Positions 1 through 6,563 of a stretch of DNA of 7,442 bases are shown one piece after another. The stretch covers positions 1 through 7,442 of the forward strand of contig JAEZWL010000125.1 in the NCBI GenBank assembly GCA_023420245.1, given 5' to 3'. The notes under the pieces are model-generated. The model saw only the letters and a program-made list of their open reading frames with translations. It was not told the DNA's origin and ran no database searches. The DNA comes from Bacillota bacterium (GTDB lineage: Bacteria > Bacillota > Clostridia > Oscillospirales > Acutalibacteraceae). A program made the position numbers and the translations under genes. The stretch's first letter is position 1, and every line of letters starts with the position of its first letter.

Positions 1-686
1 ACTACTCTAAGGATATGAACATCTGGCACCTTTCGCACGAGGGTCTTGACCTAGAAGACCCCGCCAACGAGCCGATCTACGACAAGATTCTTGAGCTGGG
101 TGTTTCTCCGGAGCAGGCTCCCGACAAGCCGACTTATATCACCCTTAAATTCGAAAAGGGCGTTCCGGTCGCTCTGGACGGTCAGAAGCTCTGCGCCGTG
201 GATATGATTGCGAAGCTTAACCAGGTTGGCGGCGCGAACGGCATCGGAATCGCGGATATTGTAGAGAACCGCCTCGTGGGCATGAAATCCCGCGGCGTGT
301 ACGAAACGCCCGGCGGCACCATCCTCTACCACGCGCACAACAAGCTCGAGGAGCTTTGCCTCGACCGCGACACCTACCACTACAAGCAGGGCATCGGTGT
401 GAAGTTTGCCGAGCTGGTGTACTTCGGCCAGTGGTTTACTCCGCTGCGTGAAGCGCTCTCCGCTTTTGTGGACAGCACGCAGGAAACCGTAACCGGCGAA
501 GTGAAGCTCAAGCTTTACAAGGGCAACATTATTGACGCGGGCGTGACCTCCCCGTATTCCCTCTATGACGAGGATATCGCGACCTTCAGCGAGGATGAGG
601 TTTACAATCAGGCCGATTCCAGCGGCTTCATCAACCTGTTCGGTTTGCCGATTCAGGATCAGGCTATGAAAAAACTGAAAAAATAA
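1..686 (+). CDS. argG: Argininosuccinate synthase, C-terminal part (5' end outside window)
   Basis: Argininosuccinate synthase condenses citrulline with aspartate using ATP in the cytoplasm, giving argininosuccinate, the penultimate step to arginine. The gene enters from the left edge: the first full codon is at 3 and the frame reads YSKD before the Met codon at 15, so that Met is internal and not a start. About 228 C-terminal residues are present, against a usual length of roughly 400; the N-terminal ATP-binding P-loop domain lies upstream. Visible family signatures are NIWHLSHEG followed by LEDP, IVENRLVGMKSRGVYETPGG at about 255-314 (the Glu of VENR and the Tyr of VYETP are the expected citrulline contacts), and SLYDED near the C-terminus. 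The wording ETPGGTILYHAH resembles the human-type branch more than the Bacillus subtilis form. It ends in TAA at 684-686 and is followed by argH after a 67-nt spacer. Identification is very secure; only the missing 5' end limits it. Confidence 0.97.
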   Translation, partial: YSKDMNIWHLSHEGLDLEDPANEPIYDKILELGVSPEQAPDKPTYITLKFEKGVPVALDGQKLCAVDMIAKLNQVGGANGIGIADIVENRLVGMKSRGVYETPGGTILYHAHNKLEELCLDRDTYHYKQGIGVKFAELVYFGQWFTPLREALSAFVDSTQETVTGEVKLKLYKGNIIDAGVTSPYSLYDEDIATFSEDEVYNQADSSGFINLFGLPIQDQAMKKLKK

Positions 687-703
687 TCCGGAATATGCCG
701 GTT

Positions 704-727
704 TGGGGCAGGCGGAAGCTTGCCCCA
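704..727 (+). promoter_or_regulatory. GNRA-capped hairpin in the argG-argH spacer
   Basis: A near-perfect inverted repeat has arms at 704-713 (TGGGGCAGGC) and 718-727 (GCTTGCCCCA). It forms a 10-bp stem with one G-U pair, closed by the tetraloop GGAA (714-717), which fits the stable GNRA class. The downstream bases, CATTTCAATAATGG, hold only three consecutive Ts and no proper U-tract, so it is a poor intrinsic terminator. It ends about 12 nt before the argH Shine-Dalgarno site. A role as attenuator, mRNA stabiliser or processing site is inference. A weaker 4-bp repeat (CCGG at 688-691 and 698-701) lies just before it. Confidence 0.5.
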
Positions 728-739
728 CATTTCAATAAT

Positions 740-745
740 GGAGAG
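740..745 (+). promoter_or_regulatory. argH ribosome-binding site (decides the TTG start)
   Basis: GGAGAG at 740-745 lies 8 nt before TTG at 754. The in-frame GTG at 745 overlaps this purine run and would have no Shine-Dalgarno of its own, so the site supports TTG 754 as the argH start. Confidence 0.7.
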
Positions 746-753
746 TGTGTACT

Positions 754-2133
754 TTGAAGCTTTGGGCTGGCAGGTTCCACAAAGAACTCGATCAGAAAAC
801 AAACGATTTTAATTCCTCCATCTCTTTTGACAGCCGTATGGTTCATGAGGATATTGAGGGCAGTATCGCGCACGCGACCATGCTTGGCTCATGCGGCATT
901 ATCGATGCAGCCGAATCAGAGCAAATTTGCGCCGAACTGAAAAGAATAAAGGAAGAAATTGATAACGGTTCGCTGCAAATTGATATGGAATCGGAGGATA
1001 TTCATACCTTTATCGAAGGAGAGCTGACCGCCCGGCTGGGTGCCGCGGGAAAACGCCTGCACACCGCCCGCAGCCGGAACGACCAGGTTGCGGTGGATGT
1101 AAAACTATATTTGAAGAAGCAGTGCGACGCACTGTACGGGCAGATTCAGGAGCTGATAACCGTGCTCTGCCGCAAGGCTCTGGAGCATAAGGATACAGTG
1201 ATGTCCGGCTATACCCATATGCAGCGGGCGCAGCCCATCACATTCGGGCACCATCTTCTGGCTTACGCCGAGATGTTTCAGCGCGACCTTTCCCGCCTTG
1301 CGGATACGAAAAAGCGGATGGACGAATGTCCGCTCGGCTCCGGCGCTCTTGCCGGAACCACCTACCCGCTGAACCGGGAAATGACGGCTTCTCTTCTGGG
1401 TTTTGACCGCGTGACGAACAACAGCCTTGACGGCGTTTCCGACCGCGACTTCTGCATGGAGCTTGCTTCGGATATCGCCATTGCCATGGTTCACCTTTCC
1501 CGCTTTTCCGAGGAAATTATTCTCTGGTGCTCGTGGGAATTCAAATTTATTGAGCTGGACGACGCGTTTTCCACCGGCTCCAGCATCATGCCGCAGAAAA
1601 AGAACCCGGATATCGCCGAGCTGGTTCGCGGCAAGAGCGGCAGGGCAATCGGCGACCTGATGACGCTGCTTACCATGATGAAGGGACTTCCGCTTGCTTA
1701 CAACAAGGATATGCAGGAGGATAAGGAAGCGATTTTTGACGCGGTGGATACGCTCCATATGTGCCTGACCGCGTTTATCCCAATGGTGGATACCATGCGT
1801 GTTTTGCCTCAGAATATGAGAAAAGCAGCTGCCGGCGGCTTTATCAACGCGACCGACTGCGCCGATTATCTGGTTGGAAAAGGGCTCCCGTTCCGCGATG
1901 CCTACCGGGTTACGGGCGAGCTTGTGGCGGAATGCATCGAAAGCGGTCTGACGCTGGAAACGCTTCCCTTGGAAACATACCGAAGGTACAACGATTTATT
2001 TGCTCAGGATATCTACTCCGCAATCTCGCTGGATACCTGTGTCAACGGCAGAAAGGTAACCGGCGGTCCTGCTCCGCAGAACGTGGAGCAGCAGGCAAAG
2101 CGGGTGCTGAAAAAACTGGGGGCGGAGGAATGA
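754..2133 (+). CDS. argH: Argininosuccinate lyase
   Basis: Argininosuccinate lyase splits argininosuccinate into arginine and fumarate, the last step of the pathway, as a cytoplasmic homotetramer of the fumarase/aspartase superfamily. The TTG start at 754 gives 459 aa, the normal family length, and the expected opening MKLWAGRF; the alternative GTG at 745 would add three untypical residues and overlaps the ribosome-binding site. Superfamily signatures are in order: HTARSRNDQ at residues 103-111, YTHMQRAQP with the catalytic-region His at 155, and GSSIMPQKKNP with the active-site loop Ser at about 276-277, ending in the conserved GGPAP segment. No frameshift or missing catalytic residue is seen. 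Its TGA stop overlaps the ATG of argC, implying coupled translation. It follows argG, the enzyme that supplies its substrate. Identification is very secure; the start is likely but not proven. Confidence 0.97.
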   Translation: MKLWAGRFHKELDQKTNDFNSSISFDSRMVHEDIEGSIAHATMLGSCGIIDAAESEQICAELKRIKEEIDNGSLQIDMESEDIHTFIEGELTARLGAAGKRLHTARSRNDQVAVDVKLYLKKQCDALYGQIQELITVLCRKALEHKDTVMSGYTHMQRAQPITFGHHLLAYAEMFQRDLSRLADTKKRMDECPLGSGALAGTTYPLNREMTASLLGFDRVTNNSLDGVSDRDFCMELASDIAIAMVHLSRFSEEIILWCSWEFKFIELDDAFSTGSSIMPQKKNPDIAELVRGKSGRAIGDLMTLLTMMKGLPLAYNKDMQEDKEAIFDAVDTLHMCLTAFIPMVDTMRVLPQNMRKAAAGGFINATDCADYLVGKGLPFRDAYRVTGELVAECIESGLTLETLPLETYRRYNDLFAQDIYSAISLDTCVNGRKVTGGPAPQNVEQQAKRVLKKLGAEE

Positions 2134-3164
2134 TCAAGGCAGGAGTCGTGGGCGCGACCGGCTACGCGGGGGCAGAGCTGGTTCGCCTGTTAAGCGGTCA
2201 CCCGCAGGCGGAGCTTGCGGCGATAAGCTCCGTGAGCTTTGAGGGGGAAACCCTTTCCGAGGTTTATCCGGCTTATTACCGGCTTTGCGATATGGTTTGC
2301 GGTTCGCAGAGTGAGGTGGTCGAAAAGTCCGACGTTGTGTTTGCCGCCCTTCCGCACGGTCTTTCGCAGGAACTTGCGGCGCATTGCCAGAAAGAAGGAA
2401 AAGTTTTCGTTGACCTCGGCGCGGATTTCCGTCTGGAGAGTGAAGAGGAATACAAAGAATGGTATGACGGTACTTTCTTAGATAAGAAGCTGCACGAAGA
2501 AGCGGTTTACGGTTTGCCGGAGCTGTTTCGCGAAGCCATAAAGGGAAAGAAAATCATTGCAAACCCCGGGTGCTACACCACGACGGTGCCGCTGGCACTC
2601 GCTCCGGCGCTGAAAAACGGGTTCGTTGAAAAAACCGGCATCATTGCGGATTGCAAGAGCGGCGTGACCGGCGCGGGCAGAAAGCCCACGCAGAACACGC
2701 ACTACGCCGAACTGAACGAGGGCTTCAGCGCGTACAAGGTTGCGGTACACCGTCACACGCCGGAAATGGAGCAGAGCCTTTCCCGTGTTGCCGGTGATAA
2801 AATCACGCTCACCTTTGTGCCGCACCTGCTTCCGGTCAACCGGGGAATCCTTGCCACCTGTTACGCAAGGCTGAAGGACGGCGTGACCATGGAGCAGATA
2901 CAGAAGGCTTATCAGGAGCAGTACGGTGAAGAATATTTCATTCGCCTTCTGCCGCCGGGCAAAGAAGCGGATATTAAGAATGTCCGCTATTCCAACTTTT
3001 GCGATATTTCTCTGCATATGGATACCCGAACCAATACGTTCATTGCCGTTTCCGCGATTGACAATATGGGAAAGGGAGCGGCAGGGCAGGCGATACAGAA
3101 CATGAATCTTGCGTTCGGAATAGAAGAAACCGCCGGATTAAAGCTGTTTCCTCCGGCGTTTTAG
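2130..3164 (+). CDS. argC: N-acetyl-gamma-glutamyl-phosphate reductase
   Basis: This NADPH-dependent cytoplasmic enzyme reduces N-acetylglutamyl phosphate (made by ArgB) to N-acetylglutamate semialdehyde (used by ArgD). The open frame extends far upstream inside argH, but the real start is the ATG at 2130, which overlaps the argH stop as ATGA and gives the typical opening MIKAGVVGATGYAGAELVRLL; the product is 344 aa, standard for the family. The N-terminal Rossmann motif is GATGYAG (residues 8-14). The catalytic cysteine is Cys148 in NPGCYTTT, and the conserved HRHTPEM segment follows at residues 207-213. The C-terminus has the usual KGAAGQAIQNMNLAFG segment. A GGAGG lies only 1 nt before the ATG, too close for ideal use; a G-run around 2118-2122 or reinitiation after argH may serve instead. 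A GC-rich inverted repeat overlaps its 3' end. Very secure call. Confidence 0.97.
   Translation: MIKAGVVGATGYAGAELVRLLSGHPQAELAAISSVSFEGETLSEVYPAYYRLCDMVCGSQSEVVEKSDVVFAALPHGLSQELAAHCQKEGKVFVDLGADFRLESEEEYKEWYDGTFLDKKLHEEAVYGLPELFREAIKGKKIIANPGCYTTTVPLALAPALKNGFVEKTGIIADCKSGVTGAGRKPTQNTHYAELNEGFSAYKVAVHRHTPEMEQSLSRVAGDKITLTFVPHLLPVNRGILATCYARLKDGVTMEQIQKAYQEQYGEEYFIRLLPPGKEADIKNVRYSNFCDISLHMDTRTNTFIAVSAIDNMGKGAAGQAIQNMNLAFGIEETAGLKLFPPAF
3131..3162 (+). terminator. Terminator-like hairpin with T4 at the argC 3' end
   Basis: Arms CGCCGGA (3131-3137) and TCCGGCG (3152-3158) form a perfect 7-bp GC-rich stem with a 14-nt loop, followed directly by TTTT (3159-3162), which runs into the argC stop codon. 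The U-run is short and the structure lies inside translated sequence, so it is at best a weak or conditional terminator between argC and argJ. It could reduce transcription of the distal genes when translation of argC is poor. It may also be coincidental. Confidence 0.35.
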
Positions 3165-3197
3165 GATAAGGCTGAAGGGCTTTTCAGGTTTGAGAGG

Positions 3198-4424
3198 ATG
3201 GTCACTGAAATGAAATGGATTGAAGGCGGTGTTGCCGCGGCAAAGGGCTTTACGGCATCCGGAGTTTACTGCGGTATCCGCAAAAATAAAACAAAGCAGG
3301 ATCTTGCGCTGATTTATTCCAGCGTGCCCTGCAAGGCGGCGGCGGTCTATACACAGAATTTGGTAAAAGGCGCGCCGATTCTGGTAACCAAGAAAAATAT
3401 CGCGGACGGAACCGCGCAGGCGATTATCTGCAACAGCGGAAACGCGAACACCTGCAACGCGGACGGTGAGGAAAAGGCGCGCATGATGTGCGAAGCCGCC
3501 GCAAAGGAGCTCGGAATCCGGGCGGAGGACGTGATTGTTGCGTCTACGGGTGTTATCGGGCAGACGCTGCCGATTGAACCGATTCTGCAGGCGGCTCCCG
3601 CGCTGGCAAAAGCGCTGTCTCCCGACGGCTCGGCGGATGCGGCAAAGGCGATTATGACTACCGATACCCAAGTAAAGAACATCGCGCTGGAGCTGGAGAT
3701 CGGCGGAAAAACGGTACGCCTCGGCGGCATCGCCAAGGGCTCCGGTATGATTCATCCCAATATGGCGACCATGCTCTGCTTTTTGACTACCGACGCGGTG
3801 ATTTCCGCTCCGGCACTGAACGCGGCGCTGCATGAGGCGGTAGATGTAAGCTTTAATATGGTCAGTATCGACGGGGACACCTCCACCAACGATATGACGG
3901 CGATTCTGGCCTCCGGTCTGGCAGGAAACGAAATCATCGAAGAAAACACCGGGGATTATCAAAAATTCGTGGGGGGCTTAACCGAGCTGAGTACGCTCTT
4001 AGCCAGAAAGGTAGCAAAGGACGGCGAGGGCGCCACCAAGCTGCTGGTTTGCAAGGTAACCGGCGCGAAGAGCAGGGAGGATGCGGTTCTTGTTTCCAAA
4101 AGCGTTATCTGCTCCAGCTTGCTTAAGGCGGCGATGTTCGGTGCGGACGCCAACTGGGGACGCGTGCTCTGCGCCATCGGCTATTCCAAGGCGCAAACGG
4201 ATATCAACGCGGTCGACGTGGCATTTGAATCGAAAGCCGGTCGTATTGAGGTTTGCAAAAACGGAGCAGGAATCAATTTCAGCGAGGAAAAGGCAGCGGA
4301 AGTCCTGGCGCAGGATGAGATTAATATCGATGTCACTCTGCACGACGGCTTCGAAGAAGCGACCGCCTTCGGCTGCGATCTTACCTACGATTATGTGAAA
4401 ATCAACGGAGATTACAGAACCTAA
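3198..4424 (+). CDS. argJ: Bifunctional glutamate N-acetyltransferase / N-acetylglutamate synthase (ornithine acetyltransferase)
   Basis: ArgJ moves the acetyl group of N-acetylornithine onto glutamate, releasing ornithine and regenerating N-acetylglutamate; many bacterial forms also make N-acetylglutamate from acetyl-CoA. It is an N-terminal nucleophile enzyme that cleaves itself into alpha and beta chains. The cleavage signature GSGMIHPNMATML is intact, with the scissile Ala190-Thr191 bond and Thr191 as nucleophile. The oxyanion-hole pair Thr117-Gly118 is in STGVIG. The C-terminal ANWGRVLCAIGYS and final YVKINGDYRT are typical. Length is 408 aa from ATG 3198. ATG 3210 (MKWIEGGV) is an alternative: GAGAGG abuts the first ATG and lies 12 nt before the second, so the choice is open. 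Whether it is mono- or bifunctional cannot be read from sequence, but no argA or argE is seen nearby. About 11 cysteines are present. The gap to argC is 33 nt and to argB 18 nt. Confidence 0.96.
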   Translation: MVTEMKWIEGGVAAAKGFTASGVYCGIRKNKTKQDLALIYSSVPCKAAAVYTQNLVKGAPILVTKKNIADGTAQAIICNSGNANTCNADGEEKARMMCEAAAKELGIRAEDVIVASTGVIGQTLPIEPILQAAPALAKALSPDGSADAAKAIMTTDTQVKNIALELEIGGKTVRLGGIAKGSGMIHPNMATMLCFLTTDAVISAPALNAALHEAVDVSFNMVSIDGDTSTNDMTAILASGLAGNEIIEENTGDYQKFVGGLTELSTLLARKVAKDGEGATKLLVCKVTGAKSREDAVLVSKSVICSSLLKAAMFGADANWGRVLCAIGYSKAQTDINAVDVAFESKAGRIEVCKNGAGINFSEEKAAEVLAQDEINIDVTLHDGFEEATAFGCDLTYDYVKINGDYRT

Positions 4425-4429
4425 AATAT

Positions 4430-4435
4430 AGGAAG
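4430..4435 (+). promoter_or_regulatory. argB ribosome-binding site, partly in a small hairpin
   Basis: AGGAAG at 4430-4435 lies 7 nt before the GTG start at 4443 and decides that start. CCTA (4420-4423, across the argJ stop) can pair with TAGG (4429-4432) around a 5-nt loop, which would cover the first bases of the site. Four base pairs is weak, so masking of the site is only a possibility. Confidence 0.55.
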
Positions 4436-4442
4436 TGAAAGC

Positions 4443-5300
4443 GTGAATATCAGCAATAACGACAGGGCAAGGGTTCTTGTGCAGGCGTTACCTTACATAC
4501 AGCAGCACGCGGGTAAGACCATCGTCGTAAAGTACGGCGGAAACGCGATGGTGAACGAGGCCCTGAAAGATGCGGTTATGAGCGACATCGTACTGATGCA
4601 GATGGTAGGCATCCATGTGGTGCTGGTACACGGCGGCGGACCGGAAATCAGCGGGATGCTGAAAAAAATCGGCAAGGAAAGCAGATTTATCGACGGACTC
4701 CGCGTAACCGACGGAGAAACGGTGGATATTGTACAGATGGTGTTGGCTGGAAAGGTCAACAAAGACCTGGTACAGCTTCTGGAACGTCACAACGGTCGGG
4801 CAATCGGTCTCTGTGGTCTGGACGGGGGAATGCTGAAGGCGGAAAAGCTGAAGGGTGAAAATGACCTTGGCTTTGTGGGCGAAATCACGGAAGTGAATCC
4901 CGAAATTATCTCCAAAGCTGCCGCCAGCGGTTATGTTCCGATCATTGCCACTGTCGCGGGTGGGGAGGGCGGAGAGGTCTTCAACATTAACGCGGATGTC
5001 GCTGCGTCGCGCATCGCTGCGGAGATCGGTGCGGAAAAACTGATTTTGATGACCGATGTGCGCGGTCTTCTGCGCGATAAGGACGACGAGGATACCCTGA
5101 TTCCGGAAGTGAACGTCAGCGACGTTCCCCGGCTGCAAAATCAGGGGATTATCAGCGGCGGCATGATACCGAAAATAGATTGCTGCGTGGAAGCGGTGCG
5201 GCGCGGCGTAAAATGCGCAACCATCATAGACGGGCGTATTCCCCATTCCATCCTTATTGAGCTGTTCTCCGATGAAGGCATCGGTACTATGTTCCTGTAA
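4443..5300 (+). CDS. argB: N-acetylglutamate kinase, predicted arginine-sensitive type
   Basis: ArgB phosphorylates N-acetylglutamate with ATP, the usual control point of the cyclic arginine pathway; it belongs to the amino acid kinase family and acts in the cytoplasm. The GTG start at 4443 gives 285 aa. Substrate and nucleotide motifs are present: Lys30 in VVKYGGNAM, HGGGPEI at residues 63-69, Arg87 in LRVTD, FNINADVAA, and Lys244 in GGMIPKI. Before the kinase core it has an N-terminal stretch containing ARVLVQALPYIQQ, matching the mobile N-helix that links dimers into hexamers in arginine-inhibited enzymes; the shorter arginine-insensitive E. coli enzyme lacks this. The C-terminal ELFSDEGIGTMF segment matches the arginine-site region. 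Feedback inhibition is thus inferred, not shown. It sits between argJ (18-nt gap) and argD (29-nt gap). Very secure call for the enzyme. Confidence 0.97.
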   Translation: MNISNNDRARVLVQALPYIQQHAGKTIVVKYGGNAMVNEALKDAVMSDIVLMQMVGIHVVLVHGGGPEISGMLKKIGKESRFIDGLRVTDGETVDIVQMVLAGKVNKDLVQLLERHNGRAIGLCGLDGGMLKAEKLKGENDLGFVGEITEVNPEIISKAAASGYVPIIATVAGGEGGEVFNINADVAASRIAAEIGAEKLILMTDVRGLLRDKDDEDTLIPEVNVSDVPRLQNQGIISGGMIPKIDCCVEAVRRGVKCATIIDGRIPHSILIELFSDEGIGTMFL

Positions 5301-5329
5301 AACAACGATCAGAAAACGGGGTGAAAGCA

Positions 5330-6505
5330 ATGACCTTTGAAGAGGTTAAGAAACAGCACGACGAGAATATCATGCATACCTATTCTCGGTTCAGTGTGGC
5401 GCTTGTTTCCGGCAAGGGCGCAACGGCAAAAGACTGCGAAGGGAACGAGTATATTGATTTTACCAGTGGAATCGGCGTAAATTCCCTTGGCTACTGCGAT
5501 GAAAAATGGGTAAAGGCCGTATCCGCGCAGGCGGCGGCTTTGCAGCATACCTCTAACCTGTATTATGTTCCGGTGCAGACCGAGCTTGCCGAACGGCTTT
5601 GCGGAGCGACCGGGTTCTCTAAGGTGTTTTTCTGCAATTCCGGCGCGGAGGCAAACGAATGCGCCGTTAAAATTGCCAGAAAATACGGAACGGAAACGTA
5701 CGGCGAGGCGCACAACGAGATTGTAACGCTGAAAAATTCGTTCCACGGGCGTACGGTCACGACGCTTGCCGCGACGGGTCAGGATAATTTTCACCAGTTT
5801 TTCACGCCGTTTACGGCGGGCTTTTCCTACGCGGAGCCGAATCTGGAGAGCGTTCTGCAATGCGTGAACAAAAACACCTGTGCCGTTTTGATCGAGCTGG
5901 TGCAGGGCGAGGGCGGGGTTCTTCCGGTGGACGCTCAATTCGCGAACGAGCTGAGCGCCTTCTGCAAAAAGCATGATATTCTGCTGATGGTTGACGAGGT
6001 GCAGACCGGAATCGGTCGCACCGGCGCGCTTTTCTGTTACCAGAATTACGATATTATGCCGGATGTCGTTTCCTGCGCAAAGGGGCTCGGGGGCGGTTTG
6101 CCCGTCGGCGCATGTCTTTGCACGGAGCGGCTCGGAGATGTTCTCGGTCCCGGATTGCACGGAACTACCTTTGGCGGCAACCCCGTTGTCTGTGCCGGAG
6201 CGAATGCGGTGCTTGACCGCATTCAGGAGGATGGCTTTCTGAAAGGGGTTAAGGCAAAGGGCGAATACCTGAAATCGAAGGTGGAAGCGATGGAACAGGT
6301 GGAGCTGGTGCGCGGCATGGGAATGATGCTTGGCGCCAAGCTGAAAAAGAACAACGCCAGGGAGGTAGCCGCCGAATGTGCGGAAAACGGACTGCTGGTT
6401 CTCACCGCAAAGGAGATGCTCCGTTTCCTGCCTCCTCTGACCATTACCTACGAGGAAATCGATAAGGGTCTCGCCATTTTACAGCATACATTAAACAGGG
6501 CTTGA
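5330..6505 (+). CDS. argD: Acetylornithine aminotransferase
   Basis: This PLP-dependent class-III aminotransferase converts N-acetylglutamate semialdehyde plus glutamate to N-acetylornithine and 2-oxoglutarate; members often also serve succinyl-diaminopimelate in lysine synthesis. ATG 5330 is chosen because GGGG at 5318-5321 is 8 nt upstream; an in-frame GTG at 5321 overlaps that site and is unlikely. The product is 391 aa, normal length. It shows the phosphate-binding NSGAEANECA (Ser104-Gly105-Ala106), SFHGRT, the PLP-contacting Asp222 in VDEVQTGIGRTG, and the Schiff-base Lys251 in SCAKGLGGG, followed by TTFGGNP. The genomic setting between argB and argF supports acetylornithine over ornithine or GABA as substrate. 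About 13 cysteines is high and fits an anaerobe. The stop TGA at 6503-6505 is followed by the 63-nt gap before argF. Family call is very secure; substrate call is secure from context. Confidence 0.96.
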   Translation: MTFEEVKKQHDENIMHTYSRFSVALVSGKGATAKDCEGNEYIDFTSGIGVNSLGYCDEKWVKAVSAQAAALQHTSNLYYVPVQTELAERLCGATGFSKVFFCNSGAEANECAVKIARKYGTETYGEAHNEIVTLKNSFHGRTVTTLAATGQDNFHQFFTPFTAGFSYAEPNLESVLQCVNKNTCAVLIELVQGEGGVLPVDAQFANELSAFCKKHDILLMVDEVQTGIGRTGALFCYQNYDIMPDVVSCAKGLGGGLPVGACLCTERLGDVLGPGLHGTTFGGNPVVCAGANAVLDRIQEDGFLKGVKAKGEYLKSKVEAMEQVELVRGMGMMLGAKLKKNNAREVAAECAENGLLVLTAKEMLRFLPPLTITYEEIDKGLAILQHTLNRA

Positions 6506-6545
6506 GCTGTAATAACATATATTTCCAAAACCGAGTGGTCGGTTT
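6479..6545 (+). promoter_or_regulatory. Two inverted repeats spanning the argD end and the argD-argF gap
   Basis: The first repeat has arms TTACAGC (6479-6485) and GCTGTAA (6506-6512) around a 20-nt loop that contains the argD stop codon. The second is a compact hairpin in the gap, AAACCGA (6528-6534) and TCGGTTT (6539-6545) with loop GTGG, a perfect 7-bp stem. Neither is followed by a T-run, so they are not standard intrinsic terminators. The stretch between them (TAACATATATTTCC) is AT-rich, but no well-spaced -35/-10 pair was found. Function is unknown; mRNA processing, stability or protein binding are possible. Confidence 0.4.
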
Positions 6546-6556
6546 GAATCAAATTT

Positions 6557-6563
6557 AGGAGGG
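6557..6563 (+). promoter_or_regulatory. Strong argF ribosome-binding site
   Basis: AGGAGGG at 6557-6563 lies 5 nt before the ATG at 6569. It is the closest match to the consensus Shine-Dalgarno sequence in the window and fixes the argF start. Unlike argC, argF appears able to recruit ribosomes independently of the upstream gene. Confidence 0.85.

Noticed and set aside
51..728. Long antisense open frame opposite argG (225 codons)
   Set aside because: It lies entirely opposite a well-conserved ArgG coding region, has no recognisable protein motif, and is explained by codon bias that leaves few stops on the reverse strand.
1761..2129. Upstream in-frame extension of argC inside argH
   Set aside because: The translation is Arg/Cys-rich without homology features and lies in another frame of conserved argH. 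The ArgC family start at 2130 with the ATGA overlap is clear.
3138..3962. Long antisense open frame opposite argJ (274 codons)
   Set aside because: It is opposite intact argJ sequence with conserved motifs. Its His/Arg-rich, low-motif translation is typical of a reverse-strand shadow.
5269..5284. Perfect 6-bp hairpin CCGATG / CATCGG near the argB 3' end
   Set aside because: It falls in codons for the conserved DEGIGT segment and has no T-run after it. It is most likely a by-product of the required amino acids.
4488..6160. Two antisense open frames of about 280 codons opposite argB and argD
   Set aside because: Both mirror conserved coding sequence of argB and argD. They show no domain and no sensible operon context, and several similar shadows occur along the window for the same compositional reason.
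6478..6523. Internal promoter before argF (TTTACA or TTGAGC with TATATT)
   Set aside because: No pair has acceptable spacing: TTGAGC to TATATT is only 10 nt, and TTTACA has no -10-like box at 16-18 nt.
6511..6558. Possible ARG box (ArgR/AhrC operator) before argF, e.g. around TTTGAATCAAATTTA
   Set aside because: Only the left half resembles the TGAAT-type half-site; the right half lacks the ATTCA partner and there is no second box. A matrix scan would be needed to revive it.
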